Shown: positions 8,552 through 17,918 of the stretch, piece after piece | Layout of the letters: the number at the start of each line of letters is the position of its first letter | Position numbering within the stretch: position 1 is the first letter of the stretch | DNA from: Plectonema radiosum NIES-515 | GTDB lineage: Bacteria > Cyanobacteriota > Cyanobacteriia > Cyanobacteriales > Nostocaceae | DNA: 64,000 nt | Assembly: GCF_025753815.1 (NCBI RefSeq) | Contig: NZ_JAOWRF010000405.1 | Location: forward strand, 1-64,000 | Direction of reading: 5' to 3' | Made by a program: the position numbers and the translations under genes | Notes under the pieces: model-generated | Told to the model about the DNA's origin: nothing | What the model saw: only the letters and a program-made list of their open reading frames with translations | The model's database searches: none

Positions 8552-9214
8552 TTACATCCATAAATTTGCAGAATTATTTTTTTCATGTTCCCATTTGGCA
8601 GGATTATTGATGATATATTCTCGAATCCTGTCTAATGAACCATCAGCACGAATAATATGTTCGTAAAACCGGGATTGCCATGCAAAATGGTCATAATTGT
8701 TGTGACGACAATGACGGGTTACAGCAGATTTGTAGGCATGAATGATTGCTTGTAAGGAACCTGATTTTAAGGGTCCAAATTTATTCGATTCATCCACTGG
8801 TTTTTGTAGAGACGCGAAATTTCGCGTCTCTACATCTGTGAAATTTCGCGTCTCTACATCTGTGAAATTTCGCGTCTCTACATCTGTGAAATTTCGCGTC
8901 TCTACATCTGTGAAATTTCGCGTCTCTACATCTGTGGGTTTATCAATAACGACAATACCGTGGACGTGATTGGGCATAATTACGTATGCATTAATTTGGG
9001 TATATTCAAAATGATTGGTAATTTCTACCCAATATTTTTGGGCAATTTCTCCTATTTCCGAAACTTTTACCTCACCTGACATGACCTGACCGAAATAATC
9101 AAAGCAATCTTTAGTGCAGATTGTTACAAAATACCAACCATTGGCTGCATAGTCCCGGTTCGGGAGACGGGTGGATTCTATTCGATATTTGCCCTTAAAT
9201 TTTGGTTTGGTCAT
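8552..9214 (-). CDS. REP-associated tyrosine transposase (RAYT, Y1/IS200-like) with in-frame repeats
   Basis: A 220-aa HUH-type transposase. The HxH motif is in YVIMPNHVHGIVVID, and the catalytic tyrosine is probably in WQSRFYEHII; the C-terminal REYIINNPAKWEHE is typical of cyanobacterial RAYTs. The usual family length is reached only because about 40 residues are an insertion: five DVETRNF(T/A) repeats encoded by a 24-bp tandem repeat (8817-8936), which is itself half of the local palindrome. The insertion lies between the HUH motif and the tyrosine, so activity is uncertain. RAYTs bind and move REP palindromes; here the gene is flanked on both sides by a perfect 28-bp palindrome, its likely substrate. 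Confidence 0.9.
   Translation of the reverse strand: MTKPKFKGKYRIESTRLPNRDYAANGWYFVTICTKDCFDYFGQVMSGEVKVSEIGEIAQKYWVEITNHFEYTQINAYVIMPNHVHGIVVIDKPTDVETRNFTDVETRNFTDVETRNFTDVETRNFTDVETRNFASLQKPVDESNKFGPLKSGSLQAIIHAYKSAVTRHCRHNNYDHFAWQSRFYEHIIRADGSLDRIREYIINNPAKWEHEKNNSANLWM
8817..8936. repeat. Five 24-bp tandem repeats inside the RAYT gene
   Basis: The unit, half of the 28-bp palindrome plus ATCTGTG, is repeated five times with a period of exactly 24 bp (8817, 8841, 8865, 8889, 8913), so the transposase frame is kept. It encodes an eight-residue repeat. The first copy is preceded by the complementary half-site, so the start of the array is a full palindrome. Confidence 0.95.
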
Positions 9215-9719
9215 GGTTGGAATTGTTCGTGTTGTGTCGTGTTCTGTAGAGACGCGAAATTTCGCGTCTCTAGATTATTTTTTGTTAGGTCTCTAGATTA
9301 TTTTTGTGCTACGTCTCATGGTTGGAATTGTTCGTGTTGTGTCGTGTTCTGTAGAGACGCGAAATTTCGCGTCTCTAGATTATTTTTTGTTAGGTCTCTA
9401 GATTATTTTTGTGCTACGTCTCATGGTTGGAATTGTTCGTGTTGTGTCGTGTTCTGTAGAGACGCGAAATTTCGCGTCTCTAGATTATTTTTTGCTAGGT
9501 CTCTAGATTATTTTTGTGCTACGTCTCATGGTTGGAATTGTTCGTGTTGTGTCGTGTTCTGTAGAGACGCGAAATTTCGCGTCTCTACATTATTTTTGCT
9601 AGGTCTCTAGATTATTTTTGTGCTACGTCTCATGGTTGGAATTGTTCGTGTTGTGTCGTGTTCTGTAGAGACGCGAAATTTCGCGTCTCTACATTATTTT
9701 TGCTACGTCTCTACATTTT
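9213..9719. repeat. Tandem array of five ~105-bp repeats, each with a 28-bp palindrome
   Basis: The ATGGTTGGAATTGTTCGTG start recurs at 9213, 9318, 9423, 9528 and 9632, giving a 105-bp period (the last step is 104). Every unit contains the perfect palindrome with half-site GTAGAGACGCGAAA, followed by AT-rich TAGATTATTTTTTG. The array starts exactly at the RAYT start codon, so each unit is a copy of the RAYT upstream region. It fills the whole gap between the RAYT gene and the OmpA-like gene. It contains no unique spacers. Confidence 0.95.
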
Positions 9720-11828
9720 TTACCGTTCTATTTGCAAATCCTCATCCTGACTTTCCAAAATAATTTCTACACCGCGAATATCGAAGAACATCACTTCAAC
9801 ACGACGGTTGTAAGCATGTTCAACTCTATCTCTACCAGGTGTTTTTAATTTTCTTTCCCCAAAAGAACGAAGTGTCATTCTCTCCGGTGCAATGCCTTTT
9901 TTAATTAGATAATTCCTCGCATTTATAGCGCGTCGGAATGCTAAATTTTGGTTGTAAGCATCGCTAGCGCGAGAATCTGTATGTCCTTGCAGTTCAATGA
10001 CAATTGTTGGATATTGCTGCATAACTGCAACGATTTTATCGAGAACTTTTCCACTTTCAGCGCTAATAAAGTCTTTATCTAGCGCATAGTGAATATTATT
10101 GGGAACACGCAAACGGATGGGTTCGGGAGTTGGTTCTGGGGTCGGTTCTGGGGTCGGTTCGGGAGTTGGTTCGGGAGTTGGTTCGGGTGGTTTGGGTGTT
10201 GTACAGTTGGGAACTTCTCCTGTGGGGTTTGTTAGTACATTTGGGTTTTCTAGAAGTTCGGCATTTTTGCGAACTTGAGCCGTTTCTTCGGGGTTGGTTG
10301 ATGTCACCAAAGCCGAGTATGCTGGTTCGGAGGTGCCATATTTGGGGTTAGTTGCGATCGCACTCACCATATCTCCTGGTTGCAGGTTTTCTAATGTCGC
10401 TGCAAATTTACCTTTTTCGTCTGCTTTCACGGTTGCGATAACTTTATTTAATGCACCTTCAGCGACTTGATAAATTTGTACTTCTGAACCAGGTTCGGCA
10501 GTTCCATCAATATGAATTTTGCCGTTGATGTTAAAAAATTCTGTTGAGAGAAATTCTGGTGAATTAATCGCTGCATTTCCTGTATCTAAGCGACGATTTT
10601 CTGAGTTTCTTTTGGGATTTTTTCCGTCTCCTCTTTGAAAGTCTTGGACGTCAACATTTCCAACTGTGTTTAAATCGATGCTGAGTCCTTCTAATTTGGC
10701 AAAGCGGTTGTTTTCAATCAAGTTGCGAACTGATGCACCCTGATGAAAGGAACCACCGGGAGGAAATGCTGTGACAACTACACCTGAACCTGCTTGGTTG
10801 GTGATTTGATTATTGCTGACTTTGTGGTCGCTTCCCATCAAATAAACTGCTGCACGTCGCAAGCGTCTTCCGTTGTATCTGATATCGTTATCTTTAATTT
10901 CTACTGCACCTTCCGGTTTGAATAGAAATACACCACTACCATCATTTGCACAAAGCAAGTTTGCACGAATTTCCGATTTATTGACTTTGCCATCCAAGCG
11001 GATAGCATCTGGCATTCCCGCTAAACCGTTACCAATAATCACGTTTTCGATAATTTGCGTTTCTTCCCCACGAAACCCGGTAATAATTCCGCTTCCATCG
11101 TGGTATGATATGCGATTATTTTTAATAACTGTCCCCACTGCATTAAATACCGATACCCCAAATGCAGATGGGGTTTCCGGCATTTTTTCGTCGGGTGTTA
11201 TTCCCAACCAGTTGTTTTCGATAACTACGTTTTTGGGTGGGTTGGTGTGGTTTTTGATGTCGCTGGATGCGATGAATATATCAGCAGGTGGGAGACTTGC
11301 AGTGATTTGATGTTTTGAAGTAAAGCCGTATAAACTTAATCCGCGAATGGTAATGTTATCTGCAACTATAGATAATCCCCGAAATACTTCTTTTCCAGGT
11401 GCGGGGGTAATTGCGACGACTGGACGTGTGGGTAATGCGGGGACGAAATCTTTTGCGTTTGCGGGTTGTGTGGTGTCGTATCCTGGTTGGGTTGTTCCAT
11501 CGATGATAGTACCTTCTGATTTTAAAGCAGGTAATATCTCGGTTAGTTGGATTGTTGTTTGTTCTGGGGGTAGGTTAAATTCAATGCGGGAATTGACCGT
11601 TGCTGGTTGAATTTGCGCTTTTTCGCTGGGGGTGAGTTTATCTAGCGCTAGGGTATTGTTGGTGAGTGCGATCGCTTCTCGGAATGTTAAGCGATCGTCG
11701 GGTTTTATTTCGTCTGCGTTGCTGTTAACTGTGATTTTTAAAGAATTTTGAGTTTGTGCTGTAGCAACGTTGGGGATGAAAGCGAATAAGAAGTAAGGAA
11801 GAACAAATAAAGTAAGTCGTTCTTTCAT
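9720..11828 (-). CDS. OmpA-family protein with parallel beta-helix domain
   Basis: A protein of 702 aa from the preferred start. A signal peptide (MKERLTLFVLPYFLFAFIP...ATAQ) is followed by a right-handed beta-helix region (VIENNWLGIT, VIKNNRISYHDGSGI, VSNNQITNQAGSGV), a Pro/Glu/Thr-rich linker (PEPTPEP repeats), and a C-terminal OmpA peptidoglycan-binding domain (IELQGHTDSRASDAYNQNLAFRR, then NRRVEV). It is predicted to be periplasmic or outer-membrane and bound to peptidoglycan. The frame is open upstream to an ATG at 12041 that overlaps the previous gene's stop (ATGA). That extension contains repeat-derived sequence and would bury the signal peptide behind 71 residues, so 11828 is preferred, although it lacks a clear ribosome site. 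Last gene of the surface-protein operon. Confidence 0.82.
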   Translation of the reverse strand: MKERLTLFVLPYFLFAFIPNVATAQTQNSLKITVNSNADEIKPDDRLTFREAIALTNNTLALDKLTPSEKAQIQPATVNSRIEFNLPPEQTTIQLTEILPALKSEGTIIDGTTQPGYDTTQPANAKDFVPALPTRPVVAITPAPGKEVFRGLSIVADNITIRGLSLYGFTSKHQITASLPPADIFIASSDIKNHTNPPKNVVIENNWLGITPDEKMPETPSAFGVSVFNAVGTVIKNNRISYHDGSGIITGFRGEETQIIENVIIGNGLAGMPDAIRLDGKVNKSEIRANLLCANDGSGVFLFKPEGAVEIKDNDIRYNGRRLRRAAVYLMGSDHKVSNNQITNQAGSGVVVTAFPPGGSFHQGASVRNLIENNRFAKLEGLSIDLNTVGNVDVQDFQRGDGKNPKRNSENRRLDTGNAAINSPEFLSTEFFNINGKIHIDGTAEPGSEVQIYQVAEGALNKVIATVKADEKGKFAATLENLQPGDMVSAIATNPKYGTSEPAYSALVTSTNPEETAQVRKNAELLENPNVLTNPTGEVPNCTTPKPPEPTPEPTPEPTPEPTPEPTPEPIRLRVPNNIHYALDKDFISAESGKVLDKIVAVMQQYPTIVIELQGHTDSRASDAYNQNLAFRRAINARNYLIKKGIAPERMTLRSFGERKLKTPGRDRVEHAYNRRVEVMFFDIRGVEIILESQDEDLQIER

Positions 11829-12037
11829 TTTGCCACTGAATACAGACCTAACCCCAGCGCTGACTTGCGTCATCGCATCCCCTTCCCTCGTAAGGAAGGG
11901 GGAATATAATATTTTTGTATTACTCCCTCCCCTCACAAGAGCTACGCTGTCAGATGTCTTTTTCCCTCCCCTCGTAGGGGAGGGACGACTTTGACTTGTG
12001 TCAAAGTCAGGGAGAGGTTCCTTATTTTCCTGGTGCT

Positions 12038-15000
12038 TCATATCCCTATACCCTCACTTTTGGGTTGCTGCGAACTAGTTTGATTTTTGTGTTTTAGCAG
12101 AGCTTGGACTAGTGATTCTTTTTGCTGCCTGGGTGGACGTTTTTGGAGTCCAAATCCGTCAAATAGTTCGTTCAGCTTAACCGTTAGTCCTAAATATGCA
12201 CCTCCGGCAGATCGGGTACCTGAGAAGTCCCGGTCATCGACTTTACCAAAGACGTAACCAGCAGAAAGTCGCAGGTTTGGGGTGAGGTAGTAACCTGTTT
12301 CCACAACAAATCCGGTTTCGGTGTTGTCTGATTGACCAATCCACCTTGCCTCACCAACTAAATCCATGCTGTATCCTAGACGATACGTAAGTCGCATTTG
12401 TGCTAAATTAACGCTGGTGCTACCGATTAAATCGCTTGCTAAGTATGAGGTGCTGTTGCGGAGGGCATATTTACCATAGAATTCCCATTGCCAATTGGGT
12501 GCATAAATGGCTTCAGCAGCAAATGTGTGGTCTTCGGAACCCGTGCCACTACCGAGGAAAATTGTATCGGGGATGATGGCGGGATTTTTGCGATATTCGT
12601 ACCGTAATAAAGCGTTAAATTTATCATTATTGGGGTCACGATATGCTAAACCAAATCTGAGGTTGGCAATATCGCCTAATCCTGTTAATCTCTGGTTTGA
12701 TGCATTTGCTTGTTGGTAACGAGCTAATGCGGTGAGCGCGGGTGATATTTTGCCTGTTATCCCTGCGGTAATTACGGTATTTCCACCTGCTGAAGAGCTA
12801 CGATGTTCGTATTTAGCGCTTGCTTGGAAGTTGGGATTGTCAGAATATTCTAAGCCAACACTGTAACTATCGCCACCATTAAAGCCGATGGAGGAAGCTG
12901 CTTGTCCGACGGTGAAGGGTTGGGCAAATTGCTGTCCGGTTGCGTTACGTGCTTGGAAGTTACCAAAAACGTGTTCGTAAGCGAGGTTGAGACGCAAACC
13001 TGGGGAAATTGTCCATTTATTGTTGAGACCGATCGCACCTTGGGTTGTGAGTTCGTTTGCTCCTCCCAATATCGAATAGCGTCCCGTAATTGTGGTGTCA
13101 CTACCGAGTTTGTGTTCTCCGTTAACGCTGAAGGAGGTGATGGAGTTACCTGCAAACTGTCCCCCGCTGTAAAACTGTTGCGCTAGAGAAAGATTAATTC
13201 CCGGAAGTACTGCCCAGTTTAAACCTAAGACGGTTCTGTCGGGGTAAACGGTGTCTTTTTCGGAAGATAGGGTAAGTTCGTTTTGTGCTTGGAAGGTGAG
13301 ATTATTAACAATTGGGACAGTGAGACGCGATCGCAGTTGGTCTGATTTACTGCTTAATGCACTGTTGGGAATATTGTCTTTTCTATCTCGATGAATCCAA
13401 TCAAAATCAAAGATGCTACCACCAAATCTTTGTTGCACACCCGCAGATATGGTTGTCAGGGAATTATCGACTTTGCTACCAGGAACTGCTTCGATGCGGG
13501 GTGTAAATAAGTCTTCAAAGGTATTTAATGGTTGCGGTGCAATGCCAAAGTTGTCTTCGTGGTCGTATTGCAAGCGTAAATTCGTACTTGCCGAGAGTTT
13601 ACCAGTTAATTGTGCACCGTAGCGAGTCTGTCCGGGAACAAAACTAATTGTCGCATTATTTGCAAATCCGGTATCGGCAAAACGGTAATATGCACGTCCT
13701 TGTAAACCTGTGAAAATTTCTCCTTCTGCTTCCAAACGGTACGCATCACCGCTAACATCCCCCATCAATTCGGAATTGTTACGCGATCGCGCAAATTCGG
13801 CAATGAATTTACCTTGAGAACCGAAGGAAATTAAAGCATCTGCACCAATTAGCTCAAAATCGCGTACACCTTGGTTTTCTCTTAAATAAGTTCCAGCTAA
13901 CCAACTTTCATTCCTTAAACCCCGTGCAAAATTATATTGCAAACGTCCCGCATAAATATTGCTATTAGAATCCTGACTATCATATTGATAGCTAGTGACA
14001 ATCCGACGGACTAAGACTTCACCATTCTTACCAATATCAGTTCGCAGAATCGGTTCCCGGAATAAAACGGTTCCTCTGTCGTAATCAATATCATAATCAG
14101 CACCACGATTTAATTGCTTGCGGTCTAATACAGTCCCCGGACGGTTGAGTTCTTCCAACTCCAAGAAAACATTTTCACTACCAGGAACTAAAATCCGACG
14201 AGAAAGGAAGTAAAAACCACTCGTTCCATCAGGTGCGATCGTGTCACGTTGGAATCCTTGAACATTATTACCGTAGAAACCTGTAATTTGGAAGTTTCCT
14301 AAATTGTAATTTGCCTTAAAACCATGCAACTGACGGGTTACAGCAGTAAACTGTTGCGAACTGCGAGCAAATTCTTCAGTATTGTAATCACCCCACATCG
14401 CATAGTCAGGTGCTGCACCAGGAATCCTTGCAGAACGTTCAAACCGCAGGAACACACTATCTGTTGAAGGTGCAACAACATCAGTTTTAGAGCTATCTCC
14501 ATAAACTGGATAATTCTGTTCATTAGATTGATAGGTTCTAAACAAACGATTATCGCAATTACAATCCTCATTTAAAGAACGTGAAGTATTCAAAGCACCA
14601 GTAAACAACCATTCACCAATCGCACCAGTGGCAAAAATTGATGAATTGAAATCTAACTGAGTCTTCTTATCGTTATCGGGACGCAGAAAATCGCGGTAAC
14701 TGCCAAAATAATCAGTTCCCCTCGCACCTAAACGAAAATCGACAACACCAGTCACCAAACTGGGACGCAAAGCTGTTTCAAATTGCAATTGCGTATAAGC
14801 TTCCAAATCATTCGTAGTTGCCCGAATCCGCACAGTTTGCGCTTTCAAATCAGATTTCAGCGTTGCAGTAAACTGTCCATTTTTCGCTTCCACCTGAAAA
14901 CCAGGTTGATCCGGTTTAAAATCAACCCCGACAAACTCTCCAGAAGTCGCAGTTAAAGTAATAATTGCATCTCTATTCGAGCGATTGCCATTAGCATCAA

Positions 15001-16138
15001 CCAATTGTCCTTTAACCGTTGCAACCGAACGACCATCCGCAGGAATACGAGCCTCAACAGTATCCAAAGTTAAAGTTATTGGTGCACCCCGGACTTCAAC
15101 CTTTACAGTAGATACAGGTTCTGTGGCACCTACAGGTTGAGCCGTAATAGTATTTTCGCCTTCCTTCAGGGAAACACCATACCAAGTCTGCGTCACCAAA
15201 TTAGTACTAGGGTCAGTTTCCGTCCGTCCGATCAAGTCGCGATTTACCAACTCACCATTTACCCGCAACTCAATATTCGCATTCCCAGGGAATTGTAAAA
15301 CAACCGTAGCTGCGGGAATATCAGCAACCGAATCAGGAGTAGGAGAAAGGATTTTAATTTGGGGAATAGGTGAAGTTAGGGGAGTTGAGGAAGGAGGAGG
15401 AGAAATTTGTTTTTCCTCTTTCCTCTGCGGAATACCTTCTTCTTTTATATTCTCAGCTAATCTCTGCAAACCAGCAGGTAGCTTGACATCCTCAGCAGGT
15501 TGAAAAGGTTTAATAGCTTGTTTTGATCGATTGAGTGCATTTTCCAGTCTTTCAGTCGTTGACTTACTGCTGGAATTAGTGATTACAGGTGTAAACTCAA
15601 CCTCAGGAGAAACATCAAGAGTAGACAAATCCTTGGTTTGATAATTTGTAAATAAGCTTGTGTCAGCTTTCTCCTCTAAAATTACCTCCTTCTCTTTCTT
15701 CTCCTCCTTGTACTCTGCGTCTGTGTGGTTCGTTAATAAATTATCTTTTAATATTTGATTAGATTCAGCAGAATCGAGAGATTGTGCCTTAGCAAAATTA
15801 GGACCCAAAACCAAACTAAACGCACCAGCTAATACACTCATAAACACAAGTTGCGATCGCGTAGCGTCTCCTTTGGAGAATCGCGCTTTGCTTTTTTCCC
15901 CTTGGGAACATCGCTTTGCGTCTCCAAAGAAGAATCGCTTGCTTTTAGCTCTCACCTCAACAGGAGCAGCAACACTCACAACCTCATAACGAAACAGAGG
16001 CAAACTCCCCTCTTCTTTGCGTCTTTGCGTCTCTGCGTGAGGTTGAGATTCTTCTGTTTGAGAGGCTTCGTTAATGCGATCGCTACACTTTGTTTCCCTA
16101 TTAGGTTCTTCCGATGAAATATGCAGTCTATGTATCAT
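12038..16138 (-). CDS. Large outer-membrane beta-barrel protein with Ig-like domain
   Basis: A 1366-aa protein. A signal-like hydrophobic segment (LVFMSVLAGAFSLVLGP...AKAQ) lies around residues 97-120, preceded by an unusual extension rich in repeat-derived sequence (HAETQRRKEE). Residues ~130-260 are charged/Pro-rich. Ig-like/BIG-type domains follow (ADIPAATVVLQFPGNANIELRVNGE; PADGRSVATVKGQLVDANGN). From about residue 460 to the end are alternating beta strands with aromatic girdle residues, typical of an outer-membrane barrel (LRLQYDHEDNF, GLALQ-like and NLRFGLAYRDPNNDKFNALLRYEYRKN). It overlaps the upstream DUF11 gene by 4 bp, so it is translationally coupled. A role as a porin or anchor for the co-encoded DUF11 proteins is inferred, not shown. 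Confidence 0.82.
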   Translation of the reverse strand: MIHRLHISSEEPNRETKCSDRINEASQTEESQPHAETQRRKEEGSLPLFRYEVVSVAAPVEVRAKSKRFFFGDAKRCSQGEKSKARFSKGDATRSQLVFMSVLAGAFSLVLGPNFAKAQSLDSAESNQILKDNLLTNHTDAEYKEEKKEKEVILEEKADTSLFTNYQTKDLSTLDVSPEVEFTPVITNSSSKSTTERLENALNRSKQAIKPFQPAEDVKLPAGLQRLAENIKEEGIPQRKEEKQISPPPSSTPLTSPIPQIKILSPTPDSVADIPAATVVLQFPGNANIELRVNGELVNRDLIGRTETDPSTNLVTQTWYGVSLKEGENTITAQPVGATEPVSTVKVEVRGAPITLTLDTVEARIPADGRSVATVKGQLVDANGNRSNRDAIITLTATSGEFVGVDFKPDQPGFQVEAKNGQFTATLKSDLKAQTVRIRATTNDLEAYTQLQFETALRPSLVTGVVDFRLGARGTDYFGSYRDFLRPDNDKKTQLDFNSSIFATGAIGEWLFTGALNTSRSLNEDCNCDNRLFRTYQSNEQNYPVYGDSSKTDVVAPSTDSVFLRFERSARIPGAAPDYAMWGDYNTEEFARSSQQFTAVTRQLHGFKANYNLGNFQITGFYGNNVQGFQRDTIAPDGTSGFYFLSRRILVPGSENVFLELEELNRPGTVLDRKQLNRGADYDIDYDRGTVLFREPILRTDIGKNGEVLVRRIVTSYQYDSQDSNSNIYAGRLQYNFARGLRNESWLAGTYLRENQGVRDFELIGADALISFGSQGKFIAEFARSRNNSELMGDVSGDAYRLEAEGEIFTGLQGRAYYRFADTGFANNATISFVPGQTRYGAQLTGKLSASTNLRLQYDHEDNFGIAPQPLNTFEDLFTPRIEAVPGSKVDNSLTTISAGVQQRFGGSIFDFDWIHRDRKDNIPNSALSSKSDQLRSRLTVPIVNNLTFQAQNELTLSSEKDTVYPDRTVLGLNWAVLPGINLSLAQQFYSGGQFAGNSITSFSVNGEHKLGSDTTITGRYSILGGANELTTQGAIGLNNKWTISPGLRLNLAYEHVFGNFQARNATGQQFAQPFTVGQAASSIGFNGGDSYSVGLEYSDNPNFQASAKYEHRSSSAGGNTVITAGITGKISPALTALARYQQANASNQRLTGLGDIANLRFGLAYRDPNNDKFNALLRYEYRKNPAIIPDTIFLGSGTGSEDHTFAAEAIYAPNWQWEFYGKYALRNSTSYLASDLIGSTSVNLAQMRLTYRLGYSMDLVGEARWIGQSDNTETGFVVETGYYLTPNLRLSAGYVFGKVDDRDFSGTRSAGGAYLGLTVKLNELFDGFGLQKRPPRQQKESLVQALLKHKNQTSSQQPKSEGIGI

Positions 16139-17685
16139 TTTCCTTCCTCCTGAAAAGTGGGGGTGACTGCAAAATTCATGCGTACCGTACCACCTGGCTC
16201 CAACCGCACCAAACGCGATTGGCTATTACGCTCTTTAAATTTGGTATTAGGTGCAAGAGTATAACCAGGAAGACTACTTAAATCTAAAACCCCCGTATGA
16301 CTTCCCGGCTGAACATTCACTACAGAATACAAACCATTTGGATCAGTAGTAACACGATTGCCATCATGCATAAAAACTACCGCATTTGGCACACCTGGTT
16401 CCCCTGATTGTTGCTCCCCATCAAAGTTCTTATCGACAAAAACGCGACCGATAATAGTACCGCAATCCGACGTAATTCCCGGTCTAATTTTTAACTCGTG
16501 TATCGCCGGACCATCCTTCGCAGCAAAACCATTATCAACACGTTTCACATTGACAATTGCCGTATTCCGACCATTACCACGTACAGCATCGCTGGTAAGT
16601 TGTGCCGCATAGGCAATATTTAGAACCAAGCCTCGTGGAACTATGGTATCAGTACGGAATGTTACCGTTGAACCTTGACGTTCAGCCGTAACATTTACAG
16701 CTTGACCGTTGATTTCACCCCGCACCGACTTCGATAGAAAATTGAATCCCAAGGGTAGGTTATCAGTAGCAACAATGCCATTTAAACCAACATCGGAAAG
16801 ATTTTTGACCGACAGACGGTAAATTGCCGTATCTCCAGGTTCAGCTGTTGCCCTGTCCCCTGATTTAATAATTTGTACTTGGTTGGGTTGACACATTCCC
16901 GTCGTAAACTGCAACGCTAATAAATCAAGTCCGACAGTTTCCGCATTCGGGACAAAAGCTACAGTATCGGTAAAGTTTATACCACCAGTAGTAGTAATTG
17001 GTTGCCCGTCAAGCGATGTTGCCGTATAGCGAACGATATTATTTCCAATTCCACCCGTACTATCAATAATTTGTAGTTTGATGCGTCGTTGAATATAAAT
17101 CGAATTTCGTGGTGGATTAATCACCAAAATATAACTTTTACCTGGAGCAGTTTGACCTTTACCTGGGTCGAATAAAAAGTTATAAGTACCCCGTGGTTCT
17201 TGGTTGGTTAAGAAATACGGATTACTGTTTTCAGTATTTGGTTTGAGTCCACCAGGAATACCATTATTTTGAATATCGGGTAACTCAGATCGCGTCAGAG
17301 AAACCAAATTACCTAACTCAGTTCCCGTCGGATCATTGGGATTAGGTTCGTATAACCCCACAGAAAATCCAGTGTAATCAGGTAAAAGTTCACCACCACA
17401 TCCTAAAATTCGTCCTAGAGGGTCAAGTAATGGCTGACTAACAGCATTTAACTGGCTCGATGTACTTTGAAACTTTAATTTACTGGCAGGGTCGGTGTAA
17501 GAGTAACTTGCTTGGTTATTAATTGCTGGACGGGCACTTTTATTTTCTGTCTGTTGGGCATTTGTGATGCCTGTAGAACTATGCAAAATACTACCAATTA
17601 ATATCGTTGCAGTCACTCTTCGCAACCATTTTCTGCCGAGATATCTTTCTAAATATCTTCGCTTTTGACGTTGCGGACGATTCAC
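16135..17685 (-). CDS. Exported DUF11/SdrD-B repeat protein
   Basis: A 516-aa protein with a twin-arginine-poor but basic N-terminus and a signal segment ending near TNAQQ (residue ~45). The middle holds a DUF11 domain (AEPGDTAIYRLSVKNLSDVGLNGIVATDNLP), and the C-terminus an SdrD-B-like domain (IIGRVFVDKNFDGEQQSGEPGVPNAVVFMHDGNRVTTDPNG). It is the third gene of the surface-protein operon, and its stop overlaps the start of the beta-barrel gene (ATGA). The domain order matches proteins encoded next to large barrels in other cyanobacteria. Molecular function unknown. Confidence 0.82.
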   Translation of the reverse strand: MNRPQRQKRRYLERYLGRKWLRRVTATILIGSILHSSTGITNAQQTENKSARPAINNQASYSYTDPASKLKFQSTSSQLNAVSQPLLDPLGRILGCGGELLPDYTGFSVGLYEPNPNDPTGTELGNLVSLTRSELPDIQNNGIPGGLKPNTENSNPYFLTNQEPRGTYNFLFDPGKGQTAPGKSYILVINPPRNSIYIQRRIKLQIIDSTGGIGNNIVRYTATSLDGQPITTTGGINFTDTVAFVPNAETVGLDLLALQFTTGMCQPNQVQIIKSGDRATAEPGDTAIYRLSVKNLSDVGLNGIVATDNLPLGFNFLSKSVRGEINGQAVNVTAERQGSTVTFRTDTIVPRGLVLNIAYAAQLTSDAVRGNGRNTAIVNVKRVDNGFAAKDGPAIHELKIRPGITSDCGTIIGRVFVDKNFDGEQQSGEPGVPNAVVFMHDGNRVTTDPNGLYSVVNVQPGSHTGVLDLSSLPGYTLAPNTKFKERNSQSRLVRLEPGGTVRMNFAVTPTFQEEGK

Positions 17686-17822
17686 TTAATATTTCTCCTT
17701 GAAAATGCCACTTTTTTGATTAGCAAATGTACTTAAAAAACAAAATATTTTTGTTAAATATTTTCAAATATGGGTTGTTCAGATTTAGGTTTTTCAGAAA
17801 AGCAGTAAAACCCAAAACCCTG

Positions 17823-17907
17823 TAAAGACGTTCCGGCGGAACGTCTCTACGTGTATTAGACATCTGTTGGAAAAGAATGTAGAGACGTAGCAGTGCTACG
17901 TCTCTAC
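17823..17907. repeat. Two GTAGAGACG-family hairpins and a partial MITE end
   Basis: Hairpin 1 (17822-17850) has GTAAAGACGTTCC arms and hairpin 2 (17878-17907) has GTAGAGACGTAGCA arms. Between them is TTAGACATCTGTTGG, one end of the MITE-like family. They lie in the spacer between two DUF11 genes and may act as an intercistronic RNA hairpin. Confidence 0.75.
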
Positions 17908-17918
17908 ATCTTGTTAAC

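Noticed and set aside
9239-9610. A 123-codon plus-strand frame over the tandem array
   Set aside because: It is a translation of the 105-bp repeat (35 codons per unit), Cys/Phe-rich and without any protein character; the period being divisible by three keeps it open.
9213-9719. Regularly spaced palindromes resembling a CRISPR array
   Set aside because: The sequence between palindromes is also repeated (105-bp period, nearly identical units), so there are no unique spacers, and no cas genes are nearby.
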